From the NCBI GenBank assembly GCA_964540995.1, contig CAZIOU010000020.1, forward strand, positions 1 through 16,318: a DNA stretch of 16,318 nucleotides, in the 5' to 3' direction. Below, one piece after another: positions 6,900 to 12,849 of the stretch (position 1 is its first letter; each line of letters opens with the position of its first letter). Both the position numbers and the translations under genes were made by a program. Source of the stretch: JAZDLR01 sp964540995. GTDB lineage: Bacteria; Patescibacteriota; Patescibacteriia; UBA1558; 2-01-FULL-52-15. The notes under the pieces are model-generated. The model did no database searches, was not told where the DNA came from, and saw only the letters and a list, made by a program, of their open reading frames with translations.

Positions 6900-7136
6900 C
6901 TATTTGTCCGAGGTCTTAGCTTTGACTGGTTTGCTTGACCGAGTTAAGGATTTAGTCTTTTTAAGTGTATTGACTACTTCGCGATCGCGGTAGTAGCCAC
7001 AATTTTTACAAGCATAGTGTGGTCGAGTATCGTGACCACAGTGAGTGCATTTGCTGCGAGCAGGTACTGCCAAAGCGAAATGAGCCGCGCGGCGGCGTTT
7101 GGATGAGCTAGAGCGTCGTTTTCCGGGTAAACCCAT
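6900..7136 (-). CDS. rpmF: 50S ribosomal protein bL32
   Basis: bL32 is a small zinc-ribbon protein of the large ribosomal subunit. The 78-residue product begins MGLPGKRRSSSSKRRRAAH, the basic N-terminus typical of bL32. It has two CxxC pairs that bind zinc (C30/C33 and C43/C46, within CTHCG and CKNCGYYRDREVV). The C-terminal lysine/serine-rich tail of about 20 residues is longer than in many bacteria. It is the first gene of rpmF-nusB/Nudix-rnc. The likely promoter at 7257-7285 leaves a leader of about 110 nt rich in hairpins. No Shine-Dalgarno is seen. Confidence 0.95.
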   Translation of the reverse strand: MGLPGKRRSSSSKRRRAAHFALAVPARSKCTHCGHDTRPHYACKNCGYYRDREVVNTLKKTKSLTRSSKPVKAKTSDK

Positions 7137-7161
7137 TGTAGTAAGTGGTTAGTTGGTAGTT

Positions 7162-7243
7162 TCGGCCAGAGGCCGATCCGCCTTGGGCGGAGGTAGTGAG
7201 TAGCGGGGAACTACTTGAATTAAGTTGCTACTGAAAGCAGTAG
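7162..7243 (-). promoter_or_regulatory. Hairpin cluster in the rpmF leader
   Basis: The predicted 5' untranslated region of rpmF holds four compact stems: TCGGCC-AGA-GGCCGA (7162-7176), TCCGCC-TTG-GGCGGA (7177-7191), AGTAG/CTACT (7199-7203 and 7211-7215) and CTACTG-AAAG-CAGTAG (7228-7243). The first two belong to the short GC-hairpin family seen elsewhere in the window. They may be repeat insertions or may serve feedback control of bL32; the sequence does not decide. Confidence 0.5.
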
Positions 7244-7256
7244 TAAATCTTGAGAC

Positions 7257-7285
7257 ATCATAATGGAACGAGGCTGATTAGTCAA
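7257..7285 (-). promoter_or_regulatory. Promoter of rpmF-nusB/Nudix-rnc
   Basis: On the minus strand TTGACT (7280-7285), a 17-nt spacer and TATGAT (7257-7262) form a good sigma70-type promoter. The start would be near 7250. Confidence 0.7.
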
Positions 7286-7356
7286 GCTGACAGTTATTTT
7301 TTGTATTTTGGCCGCTTTGTCAAAAGCCCCATAAAATAGGGGTTATTGAGAGGGGG

Positions 7357-7385
7357 TTGACAAGATGGTGACCCTATGCTATCAT
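7357..7385 (+). promoter_or_regulatory. Strong promoter of the small RNA
   Basis: Consensus TTGACA (7357-7362), a 17-nt spacer and TATCAT (7380-7385) preceded by TGC (extended -10). No protein gene follows on this strand before position 11537, so it appears to drive the structured RNA. Within the 440-base gap between rpmF and the cupredoxin gene I see only this unit, the rpmF promoter and the leader hairpins. Confidence 0.75.
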
Positions 7386-7390
7386 CACAA

Positions 7391-7547
7391 ATCCCACTCT
7401 ATGGGAGTACCTATTAAAACACACCCCCGATAGACCTGCGTCCACGACAAGCATGGGGATTGATCTTCAGAGTTTTCCGGCTCAGGCTAGAAAATTTCTT
7501 AGATCAATTTTCTTGGACGCAGATCTATGGGGGTGCTTTTATTTTTT
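7391..7547 (+). ncRNA. Structured small RNA ending in a long rod and T-tract; class unknown, 6S-like shape
   Basis: A transcript starting near 7391 would be about 155 nt. It begins with a small hairpin (TCCCA/TGGGA, 7392-7406). A long stem then pairs 7422-7444 (CACCCCC..CTGCGTCCA) with 7514-7535 (TGGACGCAG..GGGGGTG): 7 + 5 + 9 base pairs with one bulge and one mismatch. Inside, ATTGATCT (7459-7466) pairs exactly with AGATCAAT (7501-7508), leaving an asymmetric internal loop of 14 and 5 nt, and a small apical stem TTTTC/GAAAA follows. The 3' side ends in CTTTTATTTTTT, a terminator tract. The rod with an internal bubble recalls 6S RNA, but the 30-nt 5' tail does not fit well, and no Rfam motif is recognised by eye. 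A frame starting at 7453 runs through the stem without a ribosome binding site and is probably not translated. Confidence 0.65.
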
Positions 7548-7575
7548 ACTGACCAATTCTCAACTGAAGGTCAGT
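7548..7575. terminator. Second hairpin between the small RNA and the cupredoxin gene
   Basis: ACTGACC (7548-7554) pairs with GGTCAGT (7569-7575) and is followed on the plus strand by TTTATTTTA. It could be a back-up terminator of the small RNA; on the minus strand it follows the cupredoxin stop but lacks a clean T-run. Confidence 0.5.
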
Positions 7576-7576
7576 T

Positions 7577-8350
7577 TTATTTTACGATCAAATTACCTTT
7601 CATACCCATGGCGCGGTGTTTGCCGACGCTGCAGTAGTATTCGAAGGTACCGGCCTTATCAGCTACGAAGGTAATTGTTTCAGACTTGCCTTCGCCGATT
7701 TGCTTAGTTCGAGCTTTGAACTCATCGATCACCCAATCATGGAAGCCTTCGGTATTGGTGAAGTTGATAACTACGGTGTCGCCTTTGTTGACGGAAATTT
7801 CTTTGGTATCGAAGGAGAAGTTTAAGCCTTTGACATTGAAAGTCCGAGTTTGAGGTTTGGTTGAGGCGGTATCTTTCTTAGTCATGAAAGCTGGACTGAT
7901 CATACTGCCATCATCAGCCAAAGCGGGGACATCAGCACCAGGGAATTCATAGGTTCCGACGGTACCAGCGTCGACATGTAGCATGGCGTAGAGCTTGGCA
8001 GTGGCCTTCTTGGGATCAATGGTTACCACTACATTAGTATTATCGCCGTCGACGACAGCGGTGTGACCGATGACATCACCTGGGGTGCCATTCTTGTCAG
8101 CGTGGATAGTCATCCAGCCTGGTCCGACCGAAACTACTTTGTCGATAGACACAGTATTATTGACCAGCGTCACTTCACCAGCCACTGTCACGGAAGCTAC
8201 TGGCTTCACGGGCTCGACAGGAACGTTGGTGATGTCAGTATTTTGATTAGCTTGGTTGTCATCATTTTGGGTGACGACTTTAGAAGTGCAAGCAGTTAGG
8301 GTCAGCGAACCAACCAAGAGTACTGCTAGCAACGAAAGACGATATTTCAT
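7577..8350 (-). CDS. Lipoprotein with a C-terminal type-1 copper (cupredoxin) domain
   Basis: A 257-residue lipoprotein: signal peptide 1-20 and lipobox LTAC with C21. A short linker rich in N, D, Q and V is followed by a beta-rich domain at about 52-150 (SVGPGWMTIHADKNGTPGD, HVDAGTVGTYEFPGAD), resembling DUF7282-type surface domains. Residues about 168-257 are a plastocyanin-like fold. It keeps the four type-1 copper ligands: H204 (GFHDWVI), C240, H245 and M250 in the order C-x4-H-x4-M. It should sit on the outer face of the membrane and bind copper for electron transfer or copper handling; no redox partner lies in the window. It has its own promoter (8386-8414), a leader of about 30 nt with a GTTAA-TTA-TTAAC stem, and no Shine-Dalgarno. 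Confidence 0.88.
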   Translation of the reverse strand: MKYRLSLLAVLLVGSLTLTACTSKVVTQNDDNQANQNTDITNVPVEPVKPVASVTVAGEVTLVNNTVSIDKVVSVGPGWMTIHADKNGTPGDVIGHTAVVDGDNTNVVVTIDPKKATAKLYAMLHVDAGTVGTYEFPGADVPALADDGSMISPAFMTKKDTASTKPQTRTFNVKGLNFSFDTKEISVNKGDTVVINFTNTEGFHDWVIDEFKARTKQIGEGKSETITFVADKAGTFEYYCSVGKHRAMGMKGNLIVK

Positions 8351-8385
8351 CGTTGAGATGTTAATAATTAACGAGAGGTTTGGCT

Positions 8386-8414
8386 ATTATAAAGAAAATT
8401 ATTTGAGTTGTAAA
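8386..8414 (-). promoter_or_regulatory. Promoter of the cupredoxin lipoprotein gene
   Basis: On the minus strand TTTACA (8409-8414), a 17-nt spacer and consensus TATAAT (8386-8391). Confidence 0.75.
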
Positions 8415-8416
8415 AT

Positions 8417-8452
8417 AAAAAAGAGCCCGGTTCTATAGAGGGACTCTTTTTT
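8417..8452 (-). terminator. Terminator of the hsp20-VanW operon, possibly bidirectional
   Basis: AAAAAAGAG..CCC at 8417-8428 pairs with GGG..CTCTTTTTT at 8440-8452 around a roughly 11-nt loop. The A-run and T-run make it usable in both directions. It lies 4 nt past the stop of the VanW gene, and its edge is close to the -35 box of the cupredoxin promoter (8409-8414). Confidence 0.8.
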
Positions 8453-8455
8453 ATT

Positions 8456-10297
8456 TTAATTTAACGAATTGAGCATCACCCCACCGGCAGCAGGAGTGGT
8501 CGAGGTTGCTGTCAGATGATCGACGCCGACCAAGCAGACTTCTTGCCACGGGACGTAGTGGCTACGGAAGGTGGTAGCTTTGACTTCACCATTCGGATAA
8601 CTAACTTTGTAGTCAAATTTGGCATCGGCACCGTTATGGGCTACTTCGGTACATTTCTTCTCGCCGACTTTGAGCGATAAGGTTTCGATAACTTTACCCG
8701 GAGCAGGCTTCACGATGTTGTAGATTTCTGACTCTGTCTTCTCGGCGGTACGACCATCCTTGGTGCCCCAGAAGTCAAAGAATACATCGTCGCCATCAAT
8801 CCTGGTTTGGATCAAGACAGGATGTCCGGTATCGTTCTTGAATTTGTAATCTGGCGCTGGATCATAGATAGTGGCGTCAGTGCCAGCTGGTTCATAATAA
8901 CGTACACGGTAAGAATGATTGCGTCGTTCAGTCACGGGTAGACCAGAAGCGAGAGTAGCGCGGAAGGTAGTAGTGCCGATCTGACAAAGACCGCCACCGT
9001 ATTCTGGTGTTGTCTTGTCACCTTTGATCACGAGTTCTTGGAGATAGCCAGTAGTACCATCGATCGTACCGAGAGCTTTGAGTAAGGAGAATTCTTCATC
9101 GGGTTGGATCAGGATACCGTTGAGAGCAGCGGCGCCGACAGCGATATTGTGTCGTCGGTTTGAGGGGCTACCGCTAAAATTGGACGTACCAGTACCAATA
9201 ATTTCTTTGATACCGAGATTATTAACTTTGTCGACCGTGTATTCTGGTTTGGTGACTTCTACGGGAAGCTCAATATCATGATGGTCGCGGACATTGGCAT
9301 CAAGGCGAGTGATGAACAGGTCAGTGTTGATTAGTTGTCCGTCTTGGCTAGCTTGAAATTCAGTGACGCGACCGTTATCAATGCGGAATTTGGCATTGAG
9401 CGGTTGCTTTTCAATTTCGTTACGGATCTGACCGAGCCACGATTGTAAGGCTAGAGGATCGACGCCGAGCGACGGTTTATTGTTAACCAATTTAAATTGT
9501 AACCAACGTTGCCAGAGATCAGGCGTAACTAAATATTCGGTCTTGTCATGAGTAACGGCGAAATGATCGAACTGCAGAGCCGGTGCAACTTCTGGCAGTA
9601 ACGGCTGGACCATGGCAGTGGTGATCTGCGGTTGCTCAACCTTGGTTTCTAACTGAATGGGCTGATTGTCGAGTTGAGCAATGGCTCGCTCAGTCTGCTT
9701 CAGGGCACGATCAAAATTGAAGGTAATTCCCGAGGCTTCGCTGCTGATCTTGGGTTGACCATTGTCGAAATACAGTTGCGCGTCTTTCTTCTCGCCGAGG
9801 GTACCAGCGTAGCTCTGGCGTAGGGTGGCAGAGTATTCATCTCGATTCCAGGTGTAGGCCATTGGTTGATTGACACCGATGATCATGCGGAAGAAATCAC
9901 GGACGTTGATCAGAGGGTTGTTGCTTTTACCGATTTGATAGAGATCGGCTACACTGGCGCTAGCATTCCAAATGATAAGTTGACGAGACACGTCGGGGTC
10001 ACCAGTGGAGACGAGGGTAGGAGTGAGCGTGACTTGTTTCTGTGGTGAGACATAGGTCAAGCCGCTGGCATTGATTTGATCAACCTGCTTCTGTACACGA
10101 TCTAGTGCTTCATTGTAGGTCAGTCCATCGAGCGTGATGTTGGCGATCTTCATATGCGGCCAGATGCGGTCACGATAGCCTAGTTGCATCAGACCAATAA
10201 CGACGAAGAGTATTAACCCGATGATAACCAGAGTCGCTCCGCCAATCAGCAGACCGAGTAAGGTGCGATGATGCAAACCGAGTGATGATTTAGCCAT
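8456..10297 (-). CDS. VanW-family membrane-anchored cell-wall protein
   Basis: A 613-residue protein with an N-terminal transmembrane helix (about 13-37), then an extracytoplasmic region that looks like the peptidoglycan-binding-type repeats usual upstream of VanW (ITLDGLTYNEALDRV and similar). A VanW domain follows at about 370-500, with FSGSPSNRRHNIAVG, FSLLKALG, YGGGLCQIGTTTFRATLASGLP, RRNHSYRVRYY and GTDATIYDP. A beta-type tail of about 100 residues closes it. The name comes from VanB-type vancomycin clusters, but nothing else of such a cluster is present, so a general cell-wall role is likelier than resistance. I chose ATG 10297 (MAKSSLGLHH), which overlaps the upstream stop by 8 nt; the frame is open to 10378. 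Confidence 0.88.
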   Translation of the reverse strand: MAKSSLGLHHRTLLGLLIGGATLVIIGLILFVVIGLMQLGYRDRIWPHMKIANITLDGLTYNEALDRVQKQVDQINASGLTYVSPQKQVTLTPTLVSTGDPDVSRQLIIWNASASVADLYQIGKSNNPLINVRDFFRMIIGVNQPMAYTWNRDEYSATLRQSYAGTLGEKKDAQLYFDNGQPKISSEASGITFNFDRALKQTERAIAQLDNQPIQLETKVEQPQITTAMVQPLLPEVAPALQFDHFAVTHDKTEYLVTPDLWQRWLQFKLVNNKPSLGVDPLALQSWLGQIRNEIEKQPLNAKFRIDNGRVTEFQASQDGQLINTDLFITRLDANVRDHHDIELPVEVTKPEYTVDKVNNLGIKEIIGTGTSNFSGSPSNRRHNIAVGAAALNGILIQPDEEFSLLKALGTIDGTTGYLQELVIKGDKTTPEYGGGLCQIGTTTFRATLASGLPVTERRNHSYRVRYYEPAGTDATIYDPAPDYKFKNDTGHPVLIQTRIDGDDVFFDFWGTKDGRTAEKTESEIYNIVKPAPGKVIETLSLKVGEKKCTEVAHNGADAKFDYKVSYPNGEVKATTFRSHYVPWQEVCLVGVDHLTATSTTPAAGGVMLNSLN

Positions 10298-10496
10298 TGA
10301 TAATTTCATTGAGGAGATCTTTGGCGGCAGGAGTCTGGATCGGCTGCGAGTCAGCTGATAGATAGACGACGTCACCAACCTTGACCTGTTCTAAGAAGTC
10401 ACGTACTAATGTGACTGTTTGCTTTAGTTCGCTTTGGAGTGTCACCTGCTGATCATCGACAGCGGTGACGGTTAGCTTCATATTACGTAGTAACAT
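10290..10496 (-). CDS. Small DUF3006-like protein
   Basis: A 68-residue predicted soluble protein between hsp20 and the VanW gene. The core MKLTVTAVDDQQVTLQ.., then VRDFLEQVKVGDVVYLSAD, resembles small DUF3006-type beta-barrel proteins with the pattern 'value - gene product - GDV - charged tail'. Similarity begins at the internal ATG 10481 (MKLTV); ATG 10496 has a weak AGAAG upstream and lies 4 nt after the hsp20 stop, so both starts are possible. It overlaps the VanW gene by 8 nt. Its function is unknown. Confidence 0.65.
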   Translation of the reverse strand: MLLRNMKLTVTAVDDQQVTLQSELKQTVTLVRDFLEQVKVGDVVYLSADSQPIQTPAAKDLLNEIING

Positions 10497-10500
10497 AGGA

Positions 10501-11049
10501 TTATTCTTCTGCTTGTACAGAAACTCGAATTCCTGTAGAGCGATTTATTTTAGGCAAGGTAACAGTTAATATACCGTTACGCAAGTTGGCTTGGACAGCA
10601 TCAGCTTCAATCTCGGCCGGTAATATCAGTGAGCGAGATAGAGATCCCCAGAAACACTCCTGGAAGAAGTAGTCATCTTGGTTGATGGATTCACTGGACT
10701 CGCGGTGCACGCGGATGGTTATCAGGTCGTTGTCAATATTAATATCAATATCTTCTACGTCAGCACCTGGTACCGGGGACTTGAGATAAATGTAGGAATC
10801 GTCCTGATAGACATCAATCGGTAATTTGTCTTCTTCATTGATCCAGGAAGTTAGGCCGGAAGAGGTATCAGCAACGTCATCTTCTTCATCATCGCCATCA
10901 ATGGCGTTATCATTGATGAGTTCATCATCGGCCCAGCTATCTTGATGTTTGGGCTTATTGGAAGTCGGAATAGAGAAGAAGGGTTCATCGTCGGTTTCCT
11001 CTGATGTCGCTACTTTGATTTCTGCTGTTGGTTTTTTGCGTCCGAACAT
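10501..11049 (-). CDS. Small heat-shock protein, Hsp20/alpha-crystallin family
   Basis: Small heat-shock proteins hold unfolding proteins without ATP. The 182-residue product has an alpha-crystallin domain at about 77-168 (LPIDVYQDDSYIYLKSPVPG, then FWGSLSRSLILP, and the signature NGILTVTLPK at 158-167), and a C-terminal GIRVSV in the place of the I-x-I motif. The N-terminal 75 residues are unusually acidic (for example IDGDDEEDDVAD) and differ from the hydrophobic arm that drives oligomers in most family members. It is the first gene of hsp20 - DUF3006-like - VanW. The promoter lies so close to the ATG that the mRNA should lack a leader. No CIRCE element is seen. Confidence 0.92.
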   Translation of the reverse strand: MFGRKKPTAEIKVATSEETDDEPFFSIPTSNKPKHQDSWADDELINDNAIDGDDEEDDVADTSSGLTSWINEEDKLPIDVYQDDSYIYLKSPVPGADVEDIDINIDNDLITIRVHRESSESINQDDYFFQECFWGSLSRSLILPAEIEADAVQANLRNGILTVTLPKINRSTGIRVSVQAEE

Positions 11050-11055
11050 AGGTAC

Positions 11056-11084
11056 ATTATAGAGGATATCGGTCTAAGCGACAA
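11056..11084 (-). promoter_or_regulatory. Leaderless promoter of hsp20
   Basis: On the minus strand TTGTCG (11079-11084), a 17-nt spacer and perfect TATAAT (11056-11061), followed by only six bases (GTACCT) before the ATG at 11049. The expected +1 coincides with the A of the start codon. Confidence 0.75.
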
Positions 11085-11110
11085 CAAATGCCGGCCCATC
11101 TTCTAGCCCC

Positions 11111-11139
11111 TTGAAAAGAACAATAAAATAGGGTATTGT
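11111..11139 (+). promoter_or_regulatory. Candidate promoter of the tRNA-Glu transcript
   Basis: TTGAAA (11111-11116), a 17-nt spacer and TATTGT (11134-11139). It is the best plus-strand promoter I see upstream of tRNA-Glu, about 230 nt before the mature 5' end; a transcript would cross the repeat and the broken tRNA copy. Confidence 0.45.
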
Positions 11140-11160
11140 CAAACAGTTATTTTGGGACTC

Positions 11161-11233
11161 GGTACTCGTTACTCGGCTCGTAAATAAGGCTATGCGTCTT
11201 AGAGCCAGCACCGAGCCGCTAGTACCTAGTACC
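11161..11233. repeat. Imperfect inverted repeat with GGTACTCGTTACT motif
   Basis: GGTACTCGTTACTCGGCTCG (about 11161-11180) is largely complementary to CGAGCCGCTAGTACCTAGTA (from about 11212). An inner GGCT/AGCC stem lies in the loop. The motif GGTACTCGTnACTnGG recurs at 16054-16069. This fills most of the gap before the tRNA region. Confidence 0.55.
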
Positions 11234-11240
11234 ATTCTCC

Positions 11241-11324
11241 GGCCCTATCGTCTAATGGTTAGCCTGCCTGCCGGCAGGCAGGGACACCAGGTTTTCCCGC
11301 CAGAGGCGGGCAGGCATCCTGGCA
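11241..11324 (+). pseudogene. Broken tRNA-Glu 5' half with two hairpin insertions
   Basis: If two segments are removed, the remaining 45 bases are identical to bases 1-45 of the intact tRNA-Glu that starts at 11370. Segment one is the perfect palindrome CCTGCCTGCCGGCAGGCAGG (11263-11282), inserted in the D arm. Segment two is CCCGCCAGAGGCGGGCAGG (11296-11314), with stem CCCGCC/GGCGGG, inserted in the anticodon loop. After CATCCTGGCA the similarity ends, so the variable region, T arm and 3' acceptor strand are missing. It cannot make a tRNA. Confidence 0.85.
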
Positions 11325-11340
11325 GAAGGTGAAATTGTAT

Positions 11341-11461
11341 CTTTTAAATCATTTTTCTGGTGATTTCTTGGCCCTATCGTCTAATGGTTAGGACACCAGG
11401 TTTTCATCCTGGCAATGGGGGTTCAATTCCCCCTGGGGTCACCAGAAAAATGATTTAAAAG
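11341..11461. repeat. 23-bp perfect inverted repeat enclosing tRNA-Glu
   Basis: Bases 11341-11363 are the exact reverse complement of 11439-11461. The right arm begins inside the tRNA with its last six bases TCACCA and runs 17 bases downstream; the left arm therefore contains TGGTGA just before the mature 5' end. In the primary transcript the arms could pair and enclose the tRNA. Confidence 0.85.
11370..11444 (+). tRNA. tRNA-Glu (anticodon TTC)
   Basis: The 75-base gene folds as a cloverleaf. Acceptor GGCCCTA pairs with TGGGGTC (two G-T pairs), the D loop contains TAATGGTTAGGA, the anticodon stem is CCAGG/CCTGG with loop TTTTCAT (anticodon TTC), and the T arm is GGGGG-TTCAATT-CCCCC. The discriminator is A and the CCA end is encoded. 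The sequence matches the usual bacterial tRNA-Glu(UUC). It is enclosed by a 23-bp inverted repeat and preceded by a damaged partial copy. Confidence 0.96.
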
Positions 11462-11488
11462 TTCGAAGGTTGTGCCGTAAAACTTCAA

Positions 11489-11516
11489 AGGCCGCAAGGC
11501 TGTTTTTTTATTTTTA
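11489..11516 (+). terminator. Weak terminator after tRNA-Glu
   Basis: A short GGCC-GCAA-GGCT stem (11490-11501) with a GNRA loop is followed by TG and a run of seven T, then ATTTTT. The stem is weak but the T-tract is long. It lies 45 nt after the tRNA. Confidence 0.5.
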
Positions 11517-11522
11517 AAGGTT

Positions 11523-11528
11523 TATAAT
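11523..11528 (+). promoter_or_regulatory. -10 element of the dehydrogenase gene, near-leaderless
   Basis: Perfect TATAAT ends eight bases before the ATG at 11537, so transcription should start within about two bases of the start codon. No convincing -35 box lies 16-18 nt upstream. Confidence 0.5.
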
Positions 11529-11536
11529 ACAGTCGT

Positions 11537-12235
11537 ATGAAACTACATGATCACGTTATCGTTTTAACTGGCGCCACGAGTGGATTGGGATTAGCCTTGG
11601 CAGAGCGCCTGCAAGCTGAAGGCTGTCGTCTCGTCGTTAGTAGTCAGGATGGCCTTAAAGTTCGCAGCCTGGCACGACGGTTGAAATGTTTGGGTATCAA
11701 AGTAGATGTTACTAAAGAGCGACAGGTGCAATCCTTGGCCACCAAAGTTCGCAAGCTCTATGGACATATCGATATCTGGATCAATAACGCCGGTGTCTCC
11801 ATGCTACAAGGCGAGATTGAAGACGTTAGTACCAAAGAAGCGCATCGACTGATGGAAGTGAATTATTTCGGTACACTCTATGGAAGTAGGGAAGCGGTTC
11901 GAATCATGAAGCTCAAACGCGCCGGCACCATAGTCAATATTTTATCCAAAGGTTGTCTGGAGGATCATCCTAATGCCATGTCACTCAACTATTATGCCAG
12001 CAAAGCCGCAGCCGACGCACTGACTCGTGGTTTGCAGAAATCATTAGTACCAGATGGAATAACGGTTATCGGCGTGTATCCTGGTGGTATCAAGACCAAG
12101 TTGCACGGATTGCGTCGACGTAAGAACTATCACGAGTTTATGGAAGCGTCTTACGTGGCTGACAAAGTCGTTAGCAATCTTCAAGCCAATCATCCCAAAC
12201 AGAAATTAGTGATCTGGCAACCTCAACGCAGTTGA
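11537..12235 (+). CDS. Short-chain dehydrogenase/reductase
   Basis: A 232-residue classical SDR enzyme, an NAD(P)-dependent oxidoreductase with a Rossmann fold. The cofactor motif TGATSGLG lies at 11-18 and NNAG at 83-86. The catalytic set is N109, S137 (NILSKG) and Y152-x3-K156 (YYASK), with PGGIKT at 182-187 after the active site. The serine after strand beta-2 (VVSSQD) where NADP-type enzymes often have an arginine leaves the cofactor choice open. The substrate is unknown. The start follows a -10 element by eight bases, without a Shine-Dalgarno. The 3' end overlaps the convergent metallopeptidase gene by 13 bp. Confidence 0.93.
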   Translation: MKLHDHVIVLTGATSGLGLALAERLQAEGCRLVVSSQDGLKVRSLARRLKCLGIKVDVTKERQVQSLATKVRKLYGHIDIWINNAGVSMLQGEIEDVSTKEAHRLMEVNYFGTLYGSREAVRIMKLKRAGTIVNILSKGCLEDHPNAMSLNYYASKAAADALTRGLQKSLVPDGITVIGVYPGGIKTKLHGLRRRKNYHEFMEASYVADKVVSNLQANHPKQKLVIWQPQRS

Positions 12236-12741
12236 TAGCGGTGCAACTGCTGACGTTGTGACTTATAATCAGGAATAGTTTTAGCTACACAGTTCCAGAA
12301 TCTGGGACTGTGATTCAGTTCTGCCAGATGACACAGTTCATGCACAATGATGTAATCCTGAATAGTTGCCGGCAGATAGATAATTTTGTAATTGAAGTTG
12401 AGATTCTTCTGACGGGAGCAGCTGCCCCAGCGGGTAGAGGAATTTCTAATACTGATTCGTTTCCAACTAAAGTGATAATGCTGATTGAATTGATCTAGTT
12501 TGGTCTGAACCAAAGCTCGAGTTGCTTCCTTTTGTTGTCGGAAGTTCTGTGCGCCCGTAGGTAAGGCGATGCGGCTGCGCTGTTTCTCCTGCGCGCGTAC
12601 TATCCATGACTGTTTCTGACGGATGAAAGTATTGATCTGATCAAGGGGGAGTTTGAGCGGAGCTTTGATAATAATATCGCCTGCAGAATTGACTGATAAT
12701 TGCAGTGTTTTGCGGCGGCTACGTTGTATGGAGATGGGCAT
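12223..12741 (-). CDS. YgjP-type zinc metallopeptidase
   Basis: A 172-residue protein of the YgjP/DUF45 (M48-like) family. It has the family marks RRKTLQLSV at the start, RWGSCS at 104-109, and the zinc site HELCH (134-138) with third ligand H144 in ELNHSPRFW. It is somewhat shorter than typical members (about 220-240 residues), mainly before the RWGSCS region. Family members are presumed cytoplasmic metalloproteases or nucleic-acid-associated proteins; the substrate is unknown. The start at 12741 is supported by a TACAAT box six bases upstream on the minus strand. It converges with the SDR gene with a 13-bp overlap and no terminator between. Confidence 0.9.
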   Translation of the reverse strand: MPISIQRSRRKTLQLSVNSAGDIIIKAPLKLPLDQINTFIRQKQSWIVRAQEKQRSRIALPTGAQNFRQQKEATRALVQTKLDQFNQHYHFSWKRISIRNSSTRWGSCSRQKNLNFNYKIIYLPATIQDYIIVHELCHLAELNHSPRFWNCVAKTIPDYKSQRQQLHRYQLR

Positions 12742-12747
12742 AGCAGC

Positions 12748-12774
12748 ATTGTATCATATTGACGGTTTTGGCAA
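12748..12774 (-). promoter_or_regulatory. Leaderless promoter of the YgjP-type gene
   Basis: On the minus strand TGA-TACAAT (extended -10, 12748-12753) stands six bases before the ATG. A TTGCCA box (12769-12774) is present at a short 15-nt spacing. It overlaps the divergent promoter of the winged-helix gene. Confidence 0.55.
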
Positions 12775-12787
12775 GATATAGTAGTCT
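12759..12787 (+). promoter_or_regulatory. Candidate promoter of the first winged-helix gene
   Basis: TTGACG (12759-12764), a 17-nt spacer and TAGTCT (12782-12787). It overlaps the divergent promoter on the other strand, so the two may compete. A TTTTGG/CCAAAA stem lies in the leader. Confidence 0.5.
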
Positions 12788-12849
12788 AGATTATCTTTCG
12801 TTCTTCCTCGTTCGTGCTTTTGGTTAAACCCAAAACAAGAAGGAGCGAC

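Noticed and set aside
7453..7674. 73-codon frame crossing the small RNA
   Set aside because: No ribosome binding site, runs through the terminator stem and into the opposite-strand cupredoxin gene.
8456..10297. Vancomycin-resistance cluster
   Set aside because: Only a VanW-family protein is present; no VanH, ligase, VanX or two-component system nearby.
11137..11142. TTGACA on the minus strand as the -35 of hsp20
   Set aside because: No acceptable -10 lies 16-18 bases from it, while a TTGTCG-17-TATAAT promoter sits next to the start.
11241..11324. A second functional tRNA-Glu
   Set aside because: The anticodon loop and D arm are interrupted and the 3' half is missing.
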